This document shows, piece after piece, positions 7,845-17,151 of a stretch of DNA of 64,000 nt (position 1 is its first letter; each line of letters begins with the position of its first letter). A program made the position numbers and the translations under genes. Origin of the DNA: Pseudonocardia benzenivorans CB1190 (lineage in GTDB: Bacteria > Actinomycetota > Actinomycetes > Mycobacteriales > Pseudonocardiaceae); NCBI RefSeq assembly GCF_000196675.2, contig NC_015312.1, positions 1,798,001-1,862,000 of the forward strand, written 5' to 3'. The notes beneath the pieces were generated by a model that was not told where the DNA came from, did not search any database, and was given only the letters and a program-made list of their open reading frames with translations.

Positions 7845-9035
7845 GTGTCCGGATCCGTGATCGTCGCCGGTGCCCGCACCCCGATGGGGCGCATGCTCGG
7901 TTCGCTCAAGGGCTTCTCTGGCGCCCAACTGGGCGGCATCGCGATCAAGGCCGCCCTGGAGCGTGCCGGGGTCGCCCCGGACGCCGTCGACTACGTGATC
8001 ATGGGCCAGGTCTTGACCGCGGGTGCCGGGCAGATCCCGGCGCGCCAGGCCGCGGCCGCCGCAGGCATTCCGATGGATGTCCCGGCGCTGACGATCAACA
8101 AGGTCTGCCTCTCCGGGATCGATGCCATCGCACTCGCCGACCAGCTCATCCGGGCCGGGGAGTTCGACGTGGTCGTCGCCGGCGGCCAGGAGTCGATGAC
8201 CCAGGCGCCGCACCTGCTCCCCAAGTCGCGCGAGGGCTTCCGCTTCGGCGACGTCACCATGCAGGACCACATGTCGCTCGACGGTCTGTTCTGCGCGTTC
8301 GACCAGGTCGCCATGGGCGCGTCGACCGAGAAGTACAACGCGCGCTACGAGCTCTCCCGCGCCGACCAGGACGAGTTCGCCGCGCGGTCGCACCAGCGCG
8401 CGGCCAAGGCGACCATGGACGGGATCTTCGCCGAGGAGATCACGCCCGTCCAGATCCCGCAGCGCAAGGGTGACCCCGTCTCGTTCACCACGGACGAGGG
8501 CATTCGCGCCGAGACGACGGTCGAGAGCCTCGGAAAGCTGCGCCCCGCGTTCTCCTCCGACGGGACGATCACGGCGGGTTCGTCGTCGCAGATCTCCGAC
8601 GGTGCCGCCGCCGTCGTGGTGATGAGCAAGGCCAAGGCCGAGGAGCTGGGCCTGGCCTGGCTCGCCGAGATCGGCGCGCACGGTGTCGTCGCCGGCCCCG
8701 ACGCCAGCCTCCACGAGCAGCCCGCGAACGCCATTGCGAAGGCCTGCGACAAGGACGGCATCGAGCCGACGGACCTCGACCTCATCGAGATCAACGAGGC
8801 GTTCGCGGCGGTGGGCGTCGTCTCGACCCGCAAGCTCGGCGTGTCCGAGGACATCGTCAACGTCAACGGCGGAGCGATCGCGCTGGGCCACCCGATCGGC
8901 ATGTCGGGCGCTCGCATCGCACTCCACCTGGCGCTGGAGCTGCGCCGCCGTGGAGGCGGTGTGGGTGCCGCGGCGCTGTGCGGTGGCGGCGGCCAGGGCG
9001 ACGCCCTGATCCTGCGCGTTCCGGCGGCCTCCTGA
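7845..9035 (+). CDS. Acetyl-CoA acetyltransferase (thiolase)
   Basis: A 396-residue biosynthetic-type thiolase condensing two acetyl-CoA to acetoacetyl-CoA, or cleaving it. The acyl-accepting Cys88 lies in NKVCLSG, the base His349 in ALGHPIG and the second Cys379 in [15 protein letters not shown] is also present. Spacing matches canonical Cys89/His348/Cys378 numbering. The GTG start at 7845 has GGAGG a few bases upstream; the frame is open to 7695 but without a family-like N terminus. It feeds the hydroxyacyl-CoA dehydrogenase and ccr steps and is followed 49 bases later by meaB, probably in one transcript. Confidence 0.93.
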   Translation: MSGSVIVAGARTPMGRMLGSLKGFSGAQLGGIAIKAALERAGVAPDAVDYVIMGQVLTAGAGQIPARQAAAAAGIPMDVPALTINKVCLSGIDAIALADQLIRAGEFDVVVAGGQESMTQAPHLLPKSREGFRFGDVTMQDHMSLDGLFCAFDQVAMGASTEKYNARYELSRADQDEFAARSHQRAAKATMDGIFAEEITPVQIPQRKGDPVSFTTDEGIRAETTVESLGKLRPAFSSDGTITAGSSSQISDGAAAVVVMSKAKAEELGLAWLAEIGAHGVVAGPDASLHEQPANAIAKACDKDGIEPTDLDLIEINEAFAAVGVVSTRKLGVSEDIVNVNGGAIALGHPIGMSGARIALHLALELRRRGGGVGAAALCGGGGQGDALILRVPAAS

Positions 9036-9084
9036 CCGTCCGGACCGCTCCGGCCCGCCGGCGGCCGCGTTCACGGCAAGCCCC

Positions 9085-10065
9085 ATGAGTCCACGACACG
9101 ACCCCGCGGACCTCGTCACGCGCGCACGGCGCGGCGAGGCGCGGGCCGTCGCCCTGCTGATCTCGATGGTCGAGAACGACGGGCCACAGCTGCGTGAGGT
9201 CGTCGAGGCGCTGACCCCGTACACCGGGCGGGCGCAGATCGTCGGGCTGACGGGCGCCCCCGGCGTCGGCAAGTCCACATCGACGTCGGCGCTCGTCGCG
9301 GCGCTGCGGGCCAAGGACCGCCGCGTCGGCGTGCTCGCCGTCGATCCGTCGTCGCCCTTCTCCGGCGGTGCGCTGCTCGGCGACCGCGTCCGCATGAGCG
9401 AGCACGCCACGGACGACGGCGTGTTCATCCGGTCGATGGCCACCCGCGGGAAGCTCGGCGGTCTCGCCTGGTCGACCCCGCAGGCGCTGCGGGTGCTGGA
9501 CGCCGCGGGTTGCGACGTGGTGCTCATCGAGACCGTCGGCGTCGGCCAGTCCGAGATCGAGGTCGTCTCGCTGGCGGACACGACCGTCGTCCTGCTCGCA
9601 CCCGGGATGGGCGACGGCATCCAGGCCGCTAAGGCGGGGATCCTCGAGATCGCCGACGTCCTCGTGGTGAACAAGGCCGATCGTGACGGCGCCGCCCAGA
9701 CGGTCCGCGACCTGCGGTACATGGCCTCGCTCGCGGCGCGGGACGGTGGCTCCGGCGAGGAGGCCTGGACCCGGCCCATCGTGCGGACGGTCGCCGCGCG
9801 GGGCGAGGGCGTCGACGAACTGCTCGACGCCATCGACGCCCACGCCGAATGGCTGGAACGCAGCGGCGAGGGTGCTCGCCGCCGCAGGCGTCGGGCGGAG
9901 GCCGAGATCCAGGCCGTCGCCCTCCGGACGATCCAGGACCGGATCGGCGACCTCGGCGGATCGGAGATGCTGCCGCGACTGGCCGAGCAGGTCGGGCGGG
10001 GTGAGCTCGACCCGTACGCGGCGGCCGACCGGCTCATCGAGGCGCTGGGCTCGCAGCCCGGCTGA
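9085..10065 (+). CDS. meaB: Methylmalonyl-CoA mutase-associated GTPase MeaB
   Basis: A 326-residue G3E-family P-loop GTPase that gates cobalamin loading and protects methylmalonyl-CoA (or ethylmalonyl-CoA) mutase. The Walker A motif GAPGVGKS is at residues 57-64. Other family marks are AVDPSSPFSGGALLGDR, the metal-binding stretch IETVGVGQSE, and the base-specificity motif NKAD. It lies 49 bases downstream of the thiolase on the same strand. No mutase gene is present in the window, so it must work with one encoded elsewhere. Confidence 0.93.
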   Translation: MSPRHDPADLVTRARRGEARAVALLISMVENDGPQLREVVEALTPYTGRAQIVGLTGAPGVGKSTSTSALVAALRAKDRRVGVLAVDPSSPFSGGALLGDRVRMSEHATDDGVFIRSMATRGKLGGLAWSTPQALRVLDAAGCDVVLIETVGVGQSEIEVVSLADTTVVLLAPGMGDGIQAAKAGILEIADVLVVNKADRDGAAQTVRDLRYMASLAARDGGSGEEAWTRPIVRTVAARGEGVDELLDAIDAHAEWLERSGEGARRRRRRAEAEIQAVALRTIQDRIGDLGGSEMLPRLAEQVGRGELDPYAAADRLIEALGSQPG

Positions 10066-10093
10066 CGACGGCTGCTCGACCTCGGTGCGCCGG

Positions 10094-11218
10094 TCATCGG
10101 GTGTCCTGCGTGAGCAGCCGTCCGACCCGGTGCGACCCGATCCCGTCGGCCAGTGCCCGGGCCCGCCGGGCCTGCTCCGCGGCCTCGTCGCGGGCCCCCC
10201 TGGCGAGCAGGGCGAGCGCGAGCTGCGCACGTAGCCGTGCCCGGTCGCGCGCGGGCAGGTCGGGATCCTCGACCGTCTCGCGCAAGCCGTCCAGGGCCCG
10301 GTCGTCGTGCGCGGCCAGGGTCGCGTCGCGGATCCTCGCAACGGGTGGCCAGACGACGTCGGTGACGGCGCCGCGGTGGGCGCCCGCCGCGTCGGCGGCC
10401 GCGTCGAACAGCGTCGCTGCGCCGGCCGAATCCCCGGTCGCGGCTCGCAGCTGCGCTCGCGCGATCCGGACCCAGGCCGCTCCCGGACCGCCGGCGGGGC
10501 CGTCGCGCAGGACCGCTTCGGCCTCCTGCGGAAGGCCCGCGGCGAGCAACGCCGCCGACTGGCCCGCGAGGGCCTGACCCGCCGAGACGTCGTCGCCCGC
10601 GAGGCGGGCCGCGTCGTGGGCCGTGCGGTGCCGGCGGTGGGCGACGTCGAGTGCGTCCTGGTCGAAGGCCTGCCAGCCGCCCAGCAGGGCGACCTCGCAC
10701 AGCAGACCGGTGACCACCCGCCGTCGGGCGGGGTCACACGTGTGGGCGACCGTGTCGGCGAGGTGCTCGAGCTGTGCCGCGACGACGGCGCCCGCCCCGG
10801 CGGCCCCCAGCGTCCCGTCCAGGCCGGTGTGTGCGACGATCTGCGCCCGCAGCGCCTCGACCGCGTCGTCGTCCACGGCAGCCGCGCGGGCGACCGCGGA
10901 GCGCAGCCGCGCCGCTCCCGAGCCTTCCTCCTCGTGCCCGGCCTGCGTCGCCGCGAGGTCCGGCCGTTCGAACAGCTCGGCGAGCAGGGCGAGCGACGAG
11001 GCGTCCGGCGCCACGCGGCCGTTCTCCCAGCGCGAGAGCTGCGTCCGCAGGCTGGCGGGCGACCCCGCGACCCGGCCCTGCCGGGCGGCGACCGCTCCCA
11101 GCTCGCGCGCCGCGTCCGACAGCGACCAGCTGCGGGCGAGCCGCTCCGACCGCAGCGTGCCGGCGATCCGTTCGACGTCCACGACGCCGATCTTGTCGGT
11201 GCCCGGGGCTAGTGTCAA
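10094..11218 (-). CDS. XRE-family regulator with helical repeat domain
   Basis: A 374-residue protein. The N-terminal third carries an XRE-type helix-turn-helix, with the recognition segment LRTQLSRWENGRVAPDASS, unusually interrupted by an insertion (AAARQGRVAGSPA) between the two helices. The remainder is Ala/Leu/Arg-rich helical sequence resembling degenerate TPR repeats, as in actinobacterial regulators where this part senses a ligand or peptide. The target is unknown. The gene converges on meaB, with only 28 bases between the two stops. Confidence 0.75.
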   Translation of the reverse strand: MTLAPGTDKIGVVDVERIAGTLRSERLARSWSLSDAARELGAVAARQGRVAGSPASLRTQLSRWENGRVAPDASSLALLAELFERPDLAATQAGHEEEGSGAARLRSAVARAAAVDDDAVEALRAQIVAHTGLDGTLGAAGAGAVVAAQLEHLADTVAHTCDPARRRVVTGLLCEVALLGGWQAFDQDALDVAHRRHRTAHDAARLAGDDVSAGQALAGQSAALLAAGLPQEAEAVLRDGPAGGPGAAWVRIARAQLRAATGDSAGAATLFDAAADAAGAHRGAVTDVVWPPVARIRDATLAAHDDRALDGLRETVEDPDLPARDRARLRAQLALALLARGARDEAAEQARRARALADGIGSHRVGRLLTQDTR

Positions 11219-11291
11219 CAGCGTTGAGTCGACAGGTGTTCACGAGCCTGTTCGGTCGTGGTCGCAGTGCTGGTGGGGGCGAGGAGTTGCC

Positions 11292-11501
11292 GTGGATGTG
11301 ACGACGTGTTCGTTGTGTGTTGTCGCCGGATCGGTCGGGGGCGGTGTCGCGGGCTACGGCGCGGGTCGGGCCCACGCCGCTCGGCGCAGACGGGGGAGGC
11401 GCCGCACGATGCGCGCGTGGCCCGGCCTCGGTCCCGGGCACACCCGACCGCACGATGTGCAGGCCCGGCGGTCGGACGGGACCAGGCGGGGGCGGCGATG
11501 A
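11292..11501 (+). CDS. Possible small basic protein (weak)
   Basis: In the 302-base gap between the XRE and MarR genes, a GTG at 11292 follows GAGGAG by five bases and opens a 69-codon frame. The peptide starts MDVTTCSLCVVAGSVGGGVA, hydrophobic and Gly-rich, then becomes Arg-rich. No family is recognised. Third-position bias is weak, so this may be a chance ORF behind a good ribosome site. Confidence 0.25.
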   Translation: MDVTTCSLCVVAGSVGGGVAGYGAGRAHAARRRRGRRRTMRAWPGLGPGHTRPHDVQARRSDGTRRGRR

Positions 11502-11520
11502 GGAGCGCGGTCGGGGCTCG

Positions 11521-12024
11521 TCAGTCGAAGTCGCCGACGGCCCGGCGGACCTGGCCGAGCAGGCGGGTGAGCTGGGCGCTCTCGTCGGCGTCGAGGCCAC
11601 GGAGGCCGAAGTCGTCGTCGGTGACCGCCTTCGTGGCGTCGGCCAGGCGGTTCAGGCCGTCCTCGGTGATCTCGACGAGAGTCGCGCGGCGGTCTGTCGG
11701 GTGCGGGACCCGGCGTACGAGGCCGTCGGCCTGCAGCCGGTCGACGATGTTGGTGACGCTCGTGGGGTGCAGCTGCAGGCGCTCACCCATGACGCGCATC
11801 GGCAGGCTCCGCCGCCTGGCGAAGGACAGCAGCACGAGCGCCTCGTACCGGGCGAAGGTCAGACCGTGGGGACGCAGCGCGGCGTCGACCGCCGAGAGGA
11901 GGATCTGTTGGACCCGCATGACGCTGGTCACCGCCGCCATCGTCCCCGACGGACCGATGCGCTGCTCCCACAGTTCCGCCGCGCGCTCGATCGGGTCGAA
12001 CGGCAGGCGATCGCGCGCCACCAT
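11521..12024 (-). CDS. MarR-family transcriptional regulator
   Basis: A 167-residue winged-helix regulator. The DNA-binding domain contains LTFARYEALVLLSFA, the recognition helix region LQLHPTSVTNIVDRLQADGL and the wing VRRVPHPTDRRATLVEIT, a strong MarR signature. ATG at 12024 is chosen because the longer frame adds only a basic, non-conserved leader. It diverges from the interrupted thiamine-binding-protein gene across about 155 bases, so it may have regulated that gene. The ligand is unknown. Confidence 0.88.
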   Translation of the reverse strand: MVARDRLPFDPIERAAELWEQRIGPSGTMAAVTSVMRVQQILLSAVDAALRPHGLTFARYEALVLLSFARRRSLPMRVMGERLQLHPTSVTNIVDRLQADGLVRRVPHPTDRRATLVEITEDGLNRLADATKAVTDDDFGLRGLDADESAQLTRLLGQVRRAVGDFD

Positions 12025-12405
12025 GACGGATGACGCTAGCAGTGTGATCCCCGCGAGGGCGTCGATCACGCGTGCCGGGGCGTCGACCAGGTGGGCGGAC
12101 GAGCGCCGTGGGCGTCTCGTGGGTGTGAGGCGCGGCCGCAGCGCTCGCCCGCGCCGGGCCCCTGCGGCAAGCTGCGGCCATGCTCGTCGCATTCAGTGTG
12201 GCCCCGGCCGGTGGTGGATCGGACAGCGTCGCGGACGTGGTGGCGGAGGCGGTGCGGGTGGTCCGGGAGTCCGGCCTCCCGCACGAGACCACCTCGATGT
12301 TCACGACGATCGAGGCAGAGACCTGGGACGAGGCCATGGACGTGGTGAAGCGCGCCGTCGAGGCGGTGCAGGCGCGGTCGTCGCGGGTGAGCCTCGTGCT
12401 GAAGG

Positions 12406-12430
12406 GGCGGGTTCCAGTCAACGTCGCAAC
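12406..12430. repeat. Left terminal inverted repeat of the IS30-type element
   Basis: The left end begins GGCGGGTTCC and carries the core CGTCGCAAC at 12422-12430. The transposase stop codon (12418-12420) lies inside it. The target duplication AGG is immediately outside at 12403-12405. Confidence 0.88.
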
Positions 12431-13674
12431 GATGGCTCGGACGAAGAGGCTAGCAACGCAGCGAACAGCTCGGCGGGAGCGCGGTCGGCGAGAACCATTC
12501 GAGGGCGGGTGTTGAGCTCGTTCTCGACGGCCTTGAGGTGCCGCGGGCTGTGGATGCTCAGGTCGGTCCGCTTAGGGAAGTACTGACGCAGCAGCCCGTT
12601 GGTGTTCTCGTTCGATCCCCGCTGCCAGGGCGCGTGGGCGTCGCAGAAGTAGACGGGGACCGCGAGGGTGGCGGTGATGTCGGTGTGTCTCGCCATCTCG
12701 GTGCCCTGGTCCCAGGTGATCGAGCGCAGCAGCGACGGTGGCAGGTCGCCCATCCTCATCGCGAGGACGCGGTGCAGCGTGTGTGCGTCACGCTGAGGAA
12801 GGTGTAGCAGCCGGACCAGGCGAGTCGTGCGCTCGACCAGGGTGCCGATCGCCGAACCGTGGTCCTTGCCCACGATCAGGTCGCCCTCCCAGTGCCCGGC
12901 CTCGGACCGGTCCTCGGGTCGGAACGGGCGCTGGTGGATGGTCAGCATCGGCTGCGCGAAGCGGGGCCTGCGCCGCTCGACCTTCTGGTGCGCTCGGCGA
13001 TGATCGCGCCCGGTCCGCAGCGGCGATCGATGCACCGACGGCACCCTTGAGGGCCGGACGAGAGAGGACCCGGGCTCATAGATCGCCTGGTAGATGCTTT
13101 CGTGACACAGACGCATGCCCGGGAGTTCCGGGAAGCGGGCCCGCAGGTGACGGGAGATCTGCTGAGGGCTCCACCGCTGTGCGAGTAGCTCTCCAACGAG
13201 GGCTCGCAGCTCGTGGTTGGTGTCCAGACGGCGTCGGTGCTGGCGGGCTCGGCGGGCCACGGCCCGGCGGTGGGCGTCGAACGGGCGGTAGCCGCCGTCG
13301 TTGCGTGCGTTGCGGCGCAGCTCGCGGGAGATGGTCGAGGGTGAGCGTCCGAGGTGGGCGGCTATGCGTCGGATGCTCCAGCCCATCCGGCGCAGGTCGG
13401 CGATCTGGAAACGCTCGTCCTGGGATAAGTAGCGCGAGCTGATCTCGCGCACGGCGAGGCGATCCAGTGGCGCCACGAACCCGACCACCCGCCCGTCGCG
13501 GTAGGTCTTGTAGCCGCGGGCCCAGTTCGCCCCGGACGTGCGGGACGTGCCGACCTCCCGTGCCGCGGCCTGGATGCTCCAGCCGCGGGCGCGCAGCTCC
13601 ATGAAGCGCTGGCGCTTGGCCGACTGAGGCCGCCGTCCGGGCCCCTTCTTGACACGACGCGTCGAAGACAACAC
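12418..13674 (-). CDS. IS30-family transposase
   Basis: A 418-residue DDE transposase filling the insertion sequence. The N-terminal half has two helix-turn-helix regions ([15 protein letters not shown] and [20 protein letters not shown]), the latter the classic IS30 DNA-binding motif. The catalytic acids are in [26 protein letters not shown] and [17 protein letters not shown] at 13674 is taken as the start because the longer open frame (to 13830) runs across the element's right end into host DNA. The terminal stop lies inside the left inverted repeat, a compact arrangement. The sequence looks intact. Confidence 0.92.
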   Translation of the reverse strand: MLSSTRRVKKGPGRRPQSAKRQRFMELRARGWSIQAAAREVGTSRTSGANWARGYKTYRDGRVVGFVAPLDRLAVREISSRYLSQDERFQIADLRRMGWSIRRIAAHLGRSPSTISRELRRNARNDGGYRPFDAHRRAVARRARQHRRRLDTNHELRALVGELLAQRWSPQQISRHLRARFPELPGMRLCHESIYQAIYEPGSSLVRPSRVPSVHRSPLRTGRDHRRAHQKVERRRPRFAQPMLTIHQRPFRPEDRSEAGHWEGDLIVGKDHGSAIGTLVERTTRLVRLLHLPQRDAHTLHRVLAMRMGDLPPSLLRSITWDQGTEMARHTDITATLAVPVYFCDAHAPWQRGSNENTNGLLRQYFPKRTDLSIHSPRHLKAVENELNTRPRMVLADRAPAELFAALLASSSEPSLRR

Positions 13675-13697
13675 AACCCCTAAACGATCATGGGAGT

Positions 13698-13722
13698 GTT
13701 GCGACGCTCCGTAGAAACCACC
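13698..13722. repeat. Right terminal inverted repeat of the IS30-type element
   Basis: Read on the minus strand from 13722 it begins GGTGGTTTCTACGG and carries the same CGTCGCAAC core as the left end. The second AGG target copy lies outside at 13723-13725. The transposase promoter must lie in this end, just upstream of 13674. Confidence 0.88.
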
Positions 13723-13927
13723 AGGCCGATATCCGTCCCGGCTATTCCGGCCAGCTGACGGCGAAGGTCGACCGGATCGAGCAGGCGCTCGGCGGAGCGG
13801 CCGGCGGCGGGACCTGACGCGCCGGGGCACGGCGCGCTCCCGGCCACGGTCGCATCCCGGACCGGTGCACCCGGCCCGGGAGTGTCCGCAGCCGGTCTCG
13901 GTGCTGCCGGTCTCGGTGCTGCCGGCG

Positions 13928-14224
13928 TCAGTGCATGGAGATGCGCAGGGTGAAGAAGAACGTCGCCACGAGGATGGCGGCCACGCCGAGCGCGAGAGCG
14001 ATCTTCGCGTTCTTCGCGTGCTCGGGCTTGCGGATGGTCGCGATGCCGAGGCCGATCGTGATGACGCCCAGCACGTAGCCCGCGAGCGAGATCGGGCTCG
14101 CGACGAAGGCGATGATGCCGACGACCAGGACGAGCTTCCCGCGGCCCGCAGCGGTCCGCTCCTGCTGCGCGGTCCGCTTCCGGGCCTCGCTGAGCAGACG
14201 GTCGGCGACGTTGCTCTCGCTCAT
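13928..14224 (-). CDS. Small two-helix membrane protein
   Basis: A 98-residue protein with a charged N-terminal segment (SEARKRTAQQERTAAGR) and then two strongly hydrophobic stretches, KLVLVVGIIAFVASPISLAG running into YVLGVITIGLGIA, and IALALGVAAILVATFFFTL. It is predicted to be an inner-membrane protein with two or three passes, of the DUF4190-like kind. ATG at 14224 has GGAGG seven bases upstream, which decides the start against the longer frame. The function is unknown. The 300 bases upstream (14225-14531), shared with the divergent thioredoxin gene, show no other gene. Confidence 0.7.
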   Translation of the reverse strand: MSESNVADRLLSEARKRTAQQERTAAGRGKLVLVVGIIAFVASPISLAGYVLGVITIGLGIATIRKPEHAKNAKIALALGVAAILVATFFFTLRISMH

Positions 14225-14531
14225 GCTGATCCTCCGGTCGGTGTCGGCCACGGGTGGCGGCGCCGGCTGACGACGACGCGGCGTCGCGACGTCGTCACTG
14301 TCGGCACTCCCCGTCTGCTCAACGAGCGTCGCGGCGCAGTGTTGCTCCGTCGGCCGGTGCGCGAGCCGTGCGCTGGCCGACGTGCCGGCCGGTCGGGTGG
14401 TGCCGAGGCGGTGTGGTGGACGGGCCGCGGGCCCGCGGATGAGGTCGCGCCGGGCCGGCGGTGGCGGCCGCGCAGGTCGGGAGCCGGGGCGGGCGCCCCC
14501 GCGTCGGTATGGACGTGCCAGGATGAAAGGC

Positions 14532-15527
14532 GTGTCACGTCCCGATCCCCGTCAGGTGGCCCAGTCGGCGGCGATGTCGTCGGCGATGGCCGGCGCCGTC
14601 GATCTGTCCGTTCTGAAGGCACGCTCCGAAGCGGCCGCCCGGGCCCAGGCCTCGGCTGCCTCCACGGGTGCCGACACCCAGGGGGGCGCCGGTGGTGGTG
14701 GCGCCTGGGTCGTCGACGTCACGGAGCAGACGTTCCAGACCGAGGTGCTCGACCGGTCCACGCAGGTGCCGGTCGTCGTCGATCTGTGGGCCTCGTGGTG
14801 TCAGCCCTGCAAGCAGCTCTCGCCGGTTCTCGAGCGGCTCGCGGCGAAGGGCAAGGGAGCCTGGATCCTCGCGAAGGTCGACGTCGACGCGAACCCGCGG
14901 ATCGCGCAGGCCTTCGGTGTCCAGTCGATTCCCATGGTCATCGCCCTCGCGGGCGGCCAGCCGATCGACGGCTTCAACGGCGCCTTGCCCGAGCCGCAGG
15001 TCAGCCAGTGGATCACGGCGCTGCTCGAGGCTCTCCGGCCGCAGATGCCCGGCATCCGCCAGGCGGAGGAGCGGGCCGGGCAGGAGGGCGACGGCGAGGT
15101 CGTCGAGGAGGAGCCCGAGGACCCGCGGTTCACGGCCGCGGAGGAGGCACTCGAGGCGGGCGACTACCCGGCCGCCGAGGCCGCCTACCTCGCGATCCTC
15201 AACGTCGAGCCCGCCAACGAGCAGGCAGCTGCGGCGCTGGCCCAGGTGCGCTTCCTGGCCCGCGCCGAGGCGGCCGACCCGTCCTCGATCGAGCGGGCCG
15301 ACGCGGCGCCCGACGACGTCGACGCGCAGCTGGCCGCGGCGGACGCAGAGGTCGCGGCCGACCGGGTCGAGGCGGCGTTCGACCGGCTGGTGAAGACGGC
15401 CGGGCGCTCCTTCGGTGAGGACCGCGACCGGGTGCGTGAGCACCTGGTCGGGCTCTTCGAGCTGTACCCGGCCGACGACGCACGGGTCTCCGCGGCACGT
15501 CGCGCACTGGCCCGCGTCCTGTTCTGA
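14532..15527 (+). CDS. Thioredoxin-domain protein with TPR-like C terminus (YbbN/CnoX-like)
   Basis: A 331-residue cytoplasmic protein. Residues about 58-165 form a thioredoxin domain with the redox pair Cys90 and Cys93 in [11 protein letters not shown]. Residues about 190-331 are acidic TPR-like helices ([19 protein letters not shown]) as in YbbN/CnoX co-chaperones. Such proteins hold unfolded clients under oxidative stress and pass them to chaperonins; unlike E. coli YbbN, this one has both thioredoxin cysteines, typical of actinobacterial members. The start is GTG 14532, preceded by AGGA with an eight-base gap; ATG 14523 is possible. The N-terminal 55 residues are low-complexity. Confidence 0.87.
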   Translation: MSRPDPRQVAQSAAMSSAMAGAVDLSVLKARSEAAARAQASAASTGADTQGGAGGGGAWVVDVTEQTFQTEVLDRSTQVPVVVDLWASWCQPCKQLSPVLERLAAKGKGAWILAKVDVDANPRIAQAFGVQSIPMVIALAGGQPIDGFNGALPEPQVSQWITALLEALRPQMPGIRQAEERAGQEGDGEVVEEEPEDPRFTAAEEALEAGDYPAAEAAYLAILNVEPANEQAAAALAQVRFLARAEAADPSSIERADAAPDDVDAQLAAADAEVAADRVEAAFDRLVKTAGRSFGEDRDRVREHLVGLFELYPADDARVSAARRALARVLF

Positions 15528-15535
15528 CGGTCGAA

Positions 15536-15562
15536 CGCCCCCGGAATTCGGTGCCGGGGGCG
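15536..15562. terminator. Bidirectional hairpin between convergent genes
   Basis: Perfect nine-base arms, CGCCCCCGG at 15536-15544 and its complement at 15554-15562, with a nine-base loop containing GAATTC-like sequence. It begins nine bases after the thioredoxin stop and faces the 3' end of the metallopeptidase gene, so it can serve both. Confidence 0.65.
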
Positions 15563-15597
15563 GGGTCGGGCCCGGCCGTCGCCGCCCGGGCGTGGCG

Positions 15598-17070
15598 TCA
15601 GAGCCCACAGGTTGCCGGGCCGCCAGTGAACCCCTGGCGGAAGCGGGCGACGCGGTCGAACCCGTGGTCCGCGGGATCGACCGTGCCGGCACCGTCGGTC
15701 TCGGCCCAGTCCTGGTCGAGGAGGATGCCGACGGCCTCGTCGAGGTCGCCGGGGGAGAGACCGAACCCGCCGGTCGGGTCGACCAGCCGGGCGGTGTAGG
15801 CGCCGGTCAGGCACAGCGCGGATCGTCCCGCGTCGAATCCCGTCGTCGACAGGCCCGCGCCGGCCCGCGCCGCGAGCGCGTACCGGGAGGCGAGCAACGT
15901 CGCGCCGGCGAAGTCGCCCGACGTGTCCTCCAGATCGGCGAGCCGGCTCAGGTCGGTGACGATCGCGCCGTCGGCGCAGAACGTCACGGGACCCTGGTCG
16001 CCCCCACCACCCGGGCAGGGCGGGGCCGACCGCGGCTCCGGCGCGCGCCAGCCCTGCACCCCGCGGGCCGCCACGAGCTGCTCGTACCAGCCGCGCGCGT
16101 CGCCGGAGACCGCCGCGACGAGACGGTTCAGCGGGAGGTTGCCACCGCGGGCCCGGTCGGCGGCCGATCCGAAGCGCCGCTGGGTGAACTGGCGGTTCTC
16201 GACGGTCATCCGCGCACACAGCGACGGCCCGCCGGAGTACCCGTCCTCGACGGCGGAGATCCGGTCGAAGGAGTTGCCGTGCGCGCTGGTGTCCGCGGCC
16301 AGGGTGCCGAGCGGGTCGCGGAAGGTCATCAACGCACGCAGGGCCGCGTCGCGCTCGACGGTGCCCAGTGGCAGCGCGGAGCCGCCGGCGGCGGTCGCGT
16401 CCACGAAGTGCCGGATCGCAGCTCCCGCAAAGCAGTCGGCCATGGCCTCGAGCAGGATCGTCGGGTGACCGGCGGGGTCGGACCGCTGGAGCGCGTCGAC
16501 ACCGAGGCGGGTCTCGACGGCGTGCCCGAACTCGTGCGCGAGCACGACGACGACCCCGGCCGGCCCGAACCTGTCCCGCAGGCCGGGCACGAGGACGTCG
16601 TCGTCCCAGACGATCGCGTCGGCGCCTGGGCAATAGAAGGCGTTTCCCCGCAGGTCGGAGGCCTTGGCCACGCAGGGGGGCGGTGGCGCGTCCGCGGCGT
16701 CGACGTGGACGGGGGCGATGGTCCGCACGTCCTGCCACGACGTGCCGAACGCCCGTGGGAACTCCTGGCGCCAGTAGTCCTGCAGGGCGTCGACCGTCAG
16801 GCGGGTCACGTCGTCGGCACCGAGGCCCGGGAGCGCGGGATCGACCGACGTGGCGGGTGCGGGCGACGGCGTCGACACCGCAGCCGTGGTGGGCGGCGCG
16901 GGACCGACGCACGAGCCCGCTGCCAGCAGCAGCGCCAGCCCCGCGACGACCTGCACGCCTCGGCGCGCGCCTCGCCGCGCGCCCTCCGCGGGGGTCCGGC
17001 GGCGAGGGGCACGGACGGCTGCTCCCCAGCGCTCGATCCGCGCGGGTGCCCCCCACCGTGCCCGGTCCAC
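15598..17070 (-). CDS. Secreted or lipid-anchored neutral zinc metallopeptidase
   Basis: A 490-residue exported protein. After a basic N terminus there is a hydrophobic segment (VVAGLALLLAAGSC) that could be a signal peptide; Cys54 is a possible but imperfect lipobox cysteine. The zinc motif HEFGH is at 179-183, with a downstream EAMADCFAG segment (Glu208, Asp212) supplying the third ligand, as in the YpfJ-type neutral zinc metallopeptidases. Six or more cysteines in the mature part could form disulfides outside the cell. The substrate is unknown. The start is GTG 17070; the mature region begins after a Pro/Thr-rich linker. Confidence 0.82.
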   Translation of the reverse strand: MDRARWGAPARIERWGAAVRAPRRRTPAEGARRGARRGVQVVAGLALLLAAGSCVGPAPPTTAAVSTPSPAPATSVDPALPGLGADDVTRLTVDALQDYWRQEFPRAFGTSWQDVRTIAPVHVDAADAPPPPCVAKASDLRGNAFYCPGADAIVWDDDVLVPGLRDRFGPAGVVVVLAHEFGHAVETRLGVDALQRSDPAGHPTILLEAMADCFAGAAIRHFVDATAAGGSALPLGTVERDAALRALMTFRDPLGTLAADTSAHGNSFDRISAVEDGYSGGPSLCARMTVENRQFTQRRFGSAADRARGGNLPLNRLVAAVSGDARGWYEQLVAARGVQGWRAPEPRSAPPCPGGGGDQGPVTFCADGAIVTDLSRLADLEDTSGDFAGATLLASRYALAARAGAGLSTTGFDAGRSALCLTGAYTARLVDPTGGFGLSPGDLDEAVGILLDQDWAETDGAGTVDPADHGFDRVARFRQGFTGGPATCGL

Positions 17071-17151
17071 CCGTTCATTGTGATCGTCGACGAGGCGTCG
17101 TGGGGGAGTGGTGCGCGAGGTCGTCCCGGTGCCCCGCTACCGTCGGGAGTC

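Larger units (their letters stand above)
12406..13722. mobile_element. Complete IS30-family insertion sequence (1317 bp)
   Basis: The boundaries are set by three agreeing signals. Terminal inverted repeats at 12406-12430 and 13698-13722 match at 18 of 25 positions without gaps and share CGTCGCAAC. The flanking triplet AGG is duplicated (12403-12405 and 13723-13725). Excising the element plus one AGG restores an intact host reading frame. It carries one transposase gene that nearly fills it. The short target duplication and size suit IS30. No stops interrupt the transposase, so the insertion may be recent and mobile. Confidence 0.93.
12180..13817 (+). pseudogene. Thiamine-binding (MTH1187/DUF77) protein, split by IS30-type element
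   Basis: The gene begins at ATG 12180 and reads as a small MTH1187-family (DUF77) protein up to SRVSLVLK. It then runs into the insertion sequence at 12406. The missing C terminus resumes at 13726 and ends at TGA 13815-13817. Joining 12180-12405 to 13726-13817 gives 318 bases, exactly 106 codons in frame, restoring SLVLKADIRPGYSG, the expected family sequence. The ancestral product was 105 residues; this family binds thiamine or a similar ligand as a small ferredoxin-like oligomer. The present reading frame from 12180 would fuse 75 native residues to about 36 encoded by the element and is probably non-functional. Confidence 0.9.

Noticed and set aside
7602-10700. 1032-codon minus-strand frame opposite thiolase and meaB
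   Set aside because: It spans three real genes on both strands and has no recognisable domain; it is a GC artefact.
12180-12515. The 111-codon fusion frame as a functional gene
   Set aside because: Its last 36 codons are the antisense end of the transposase; the thiamine-binding fold lacks its final strand and helix.
13675-13830. N-terminal extension of the transposase frame to 470 codons
   Set aside because: It crosses the right inverted repeat at 13722 and continues antisense to the restored host gene, so it cannot be part of the element's gene.
15415-17151. In-frame upstream extension of the GT87 gene to over 1000 codons
   Set aside because: The extension lies opposite the metallopeptidase gene and has no membrane-protein character; GTG 17152 with a ribosome site begins the real protein.
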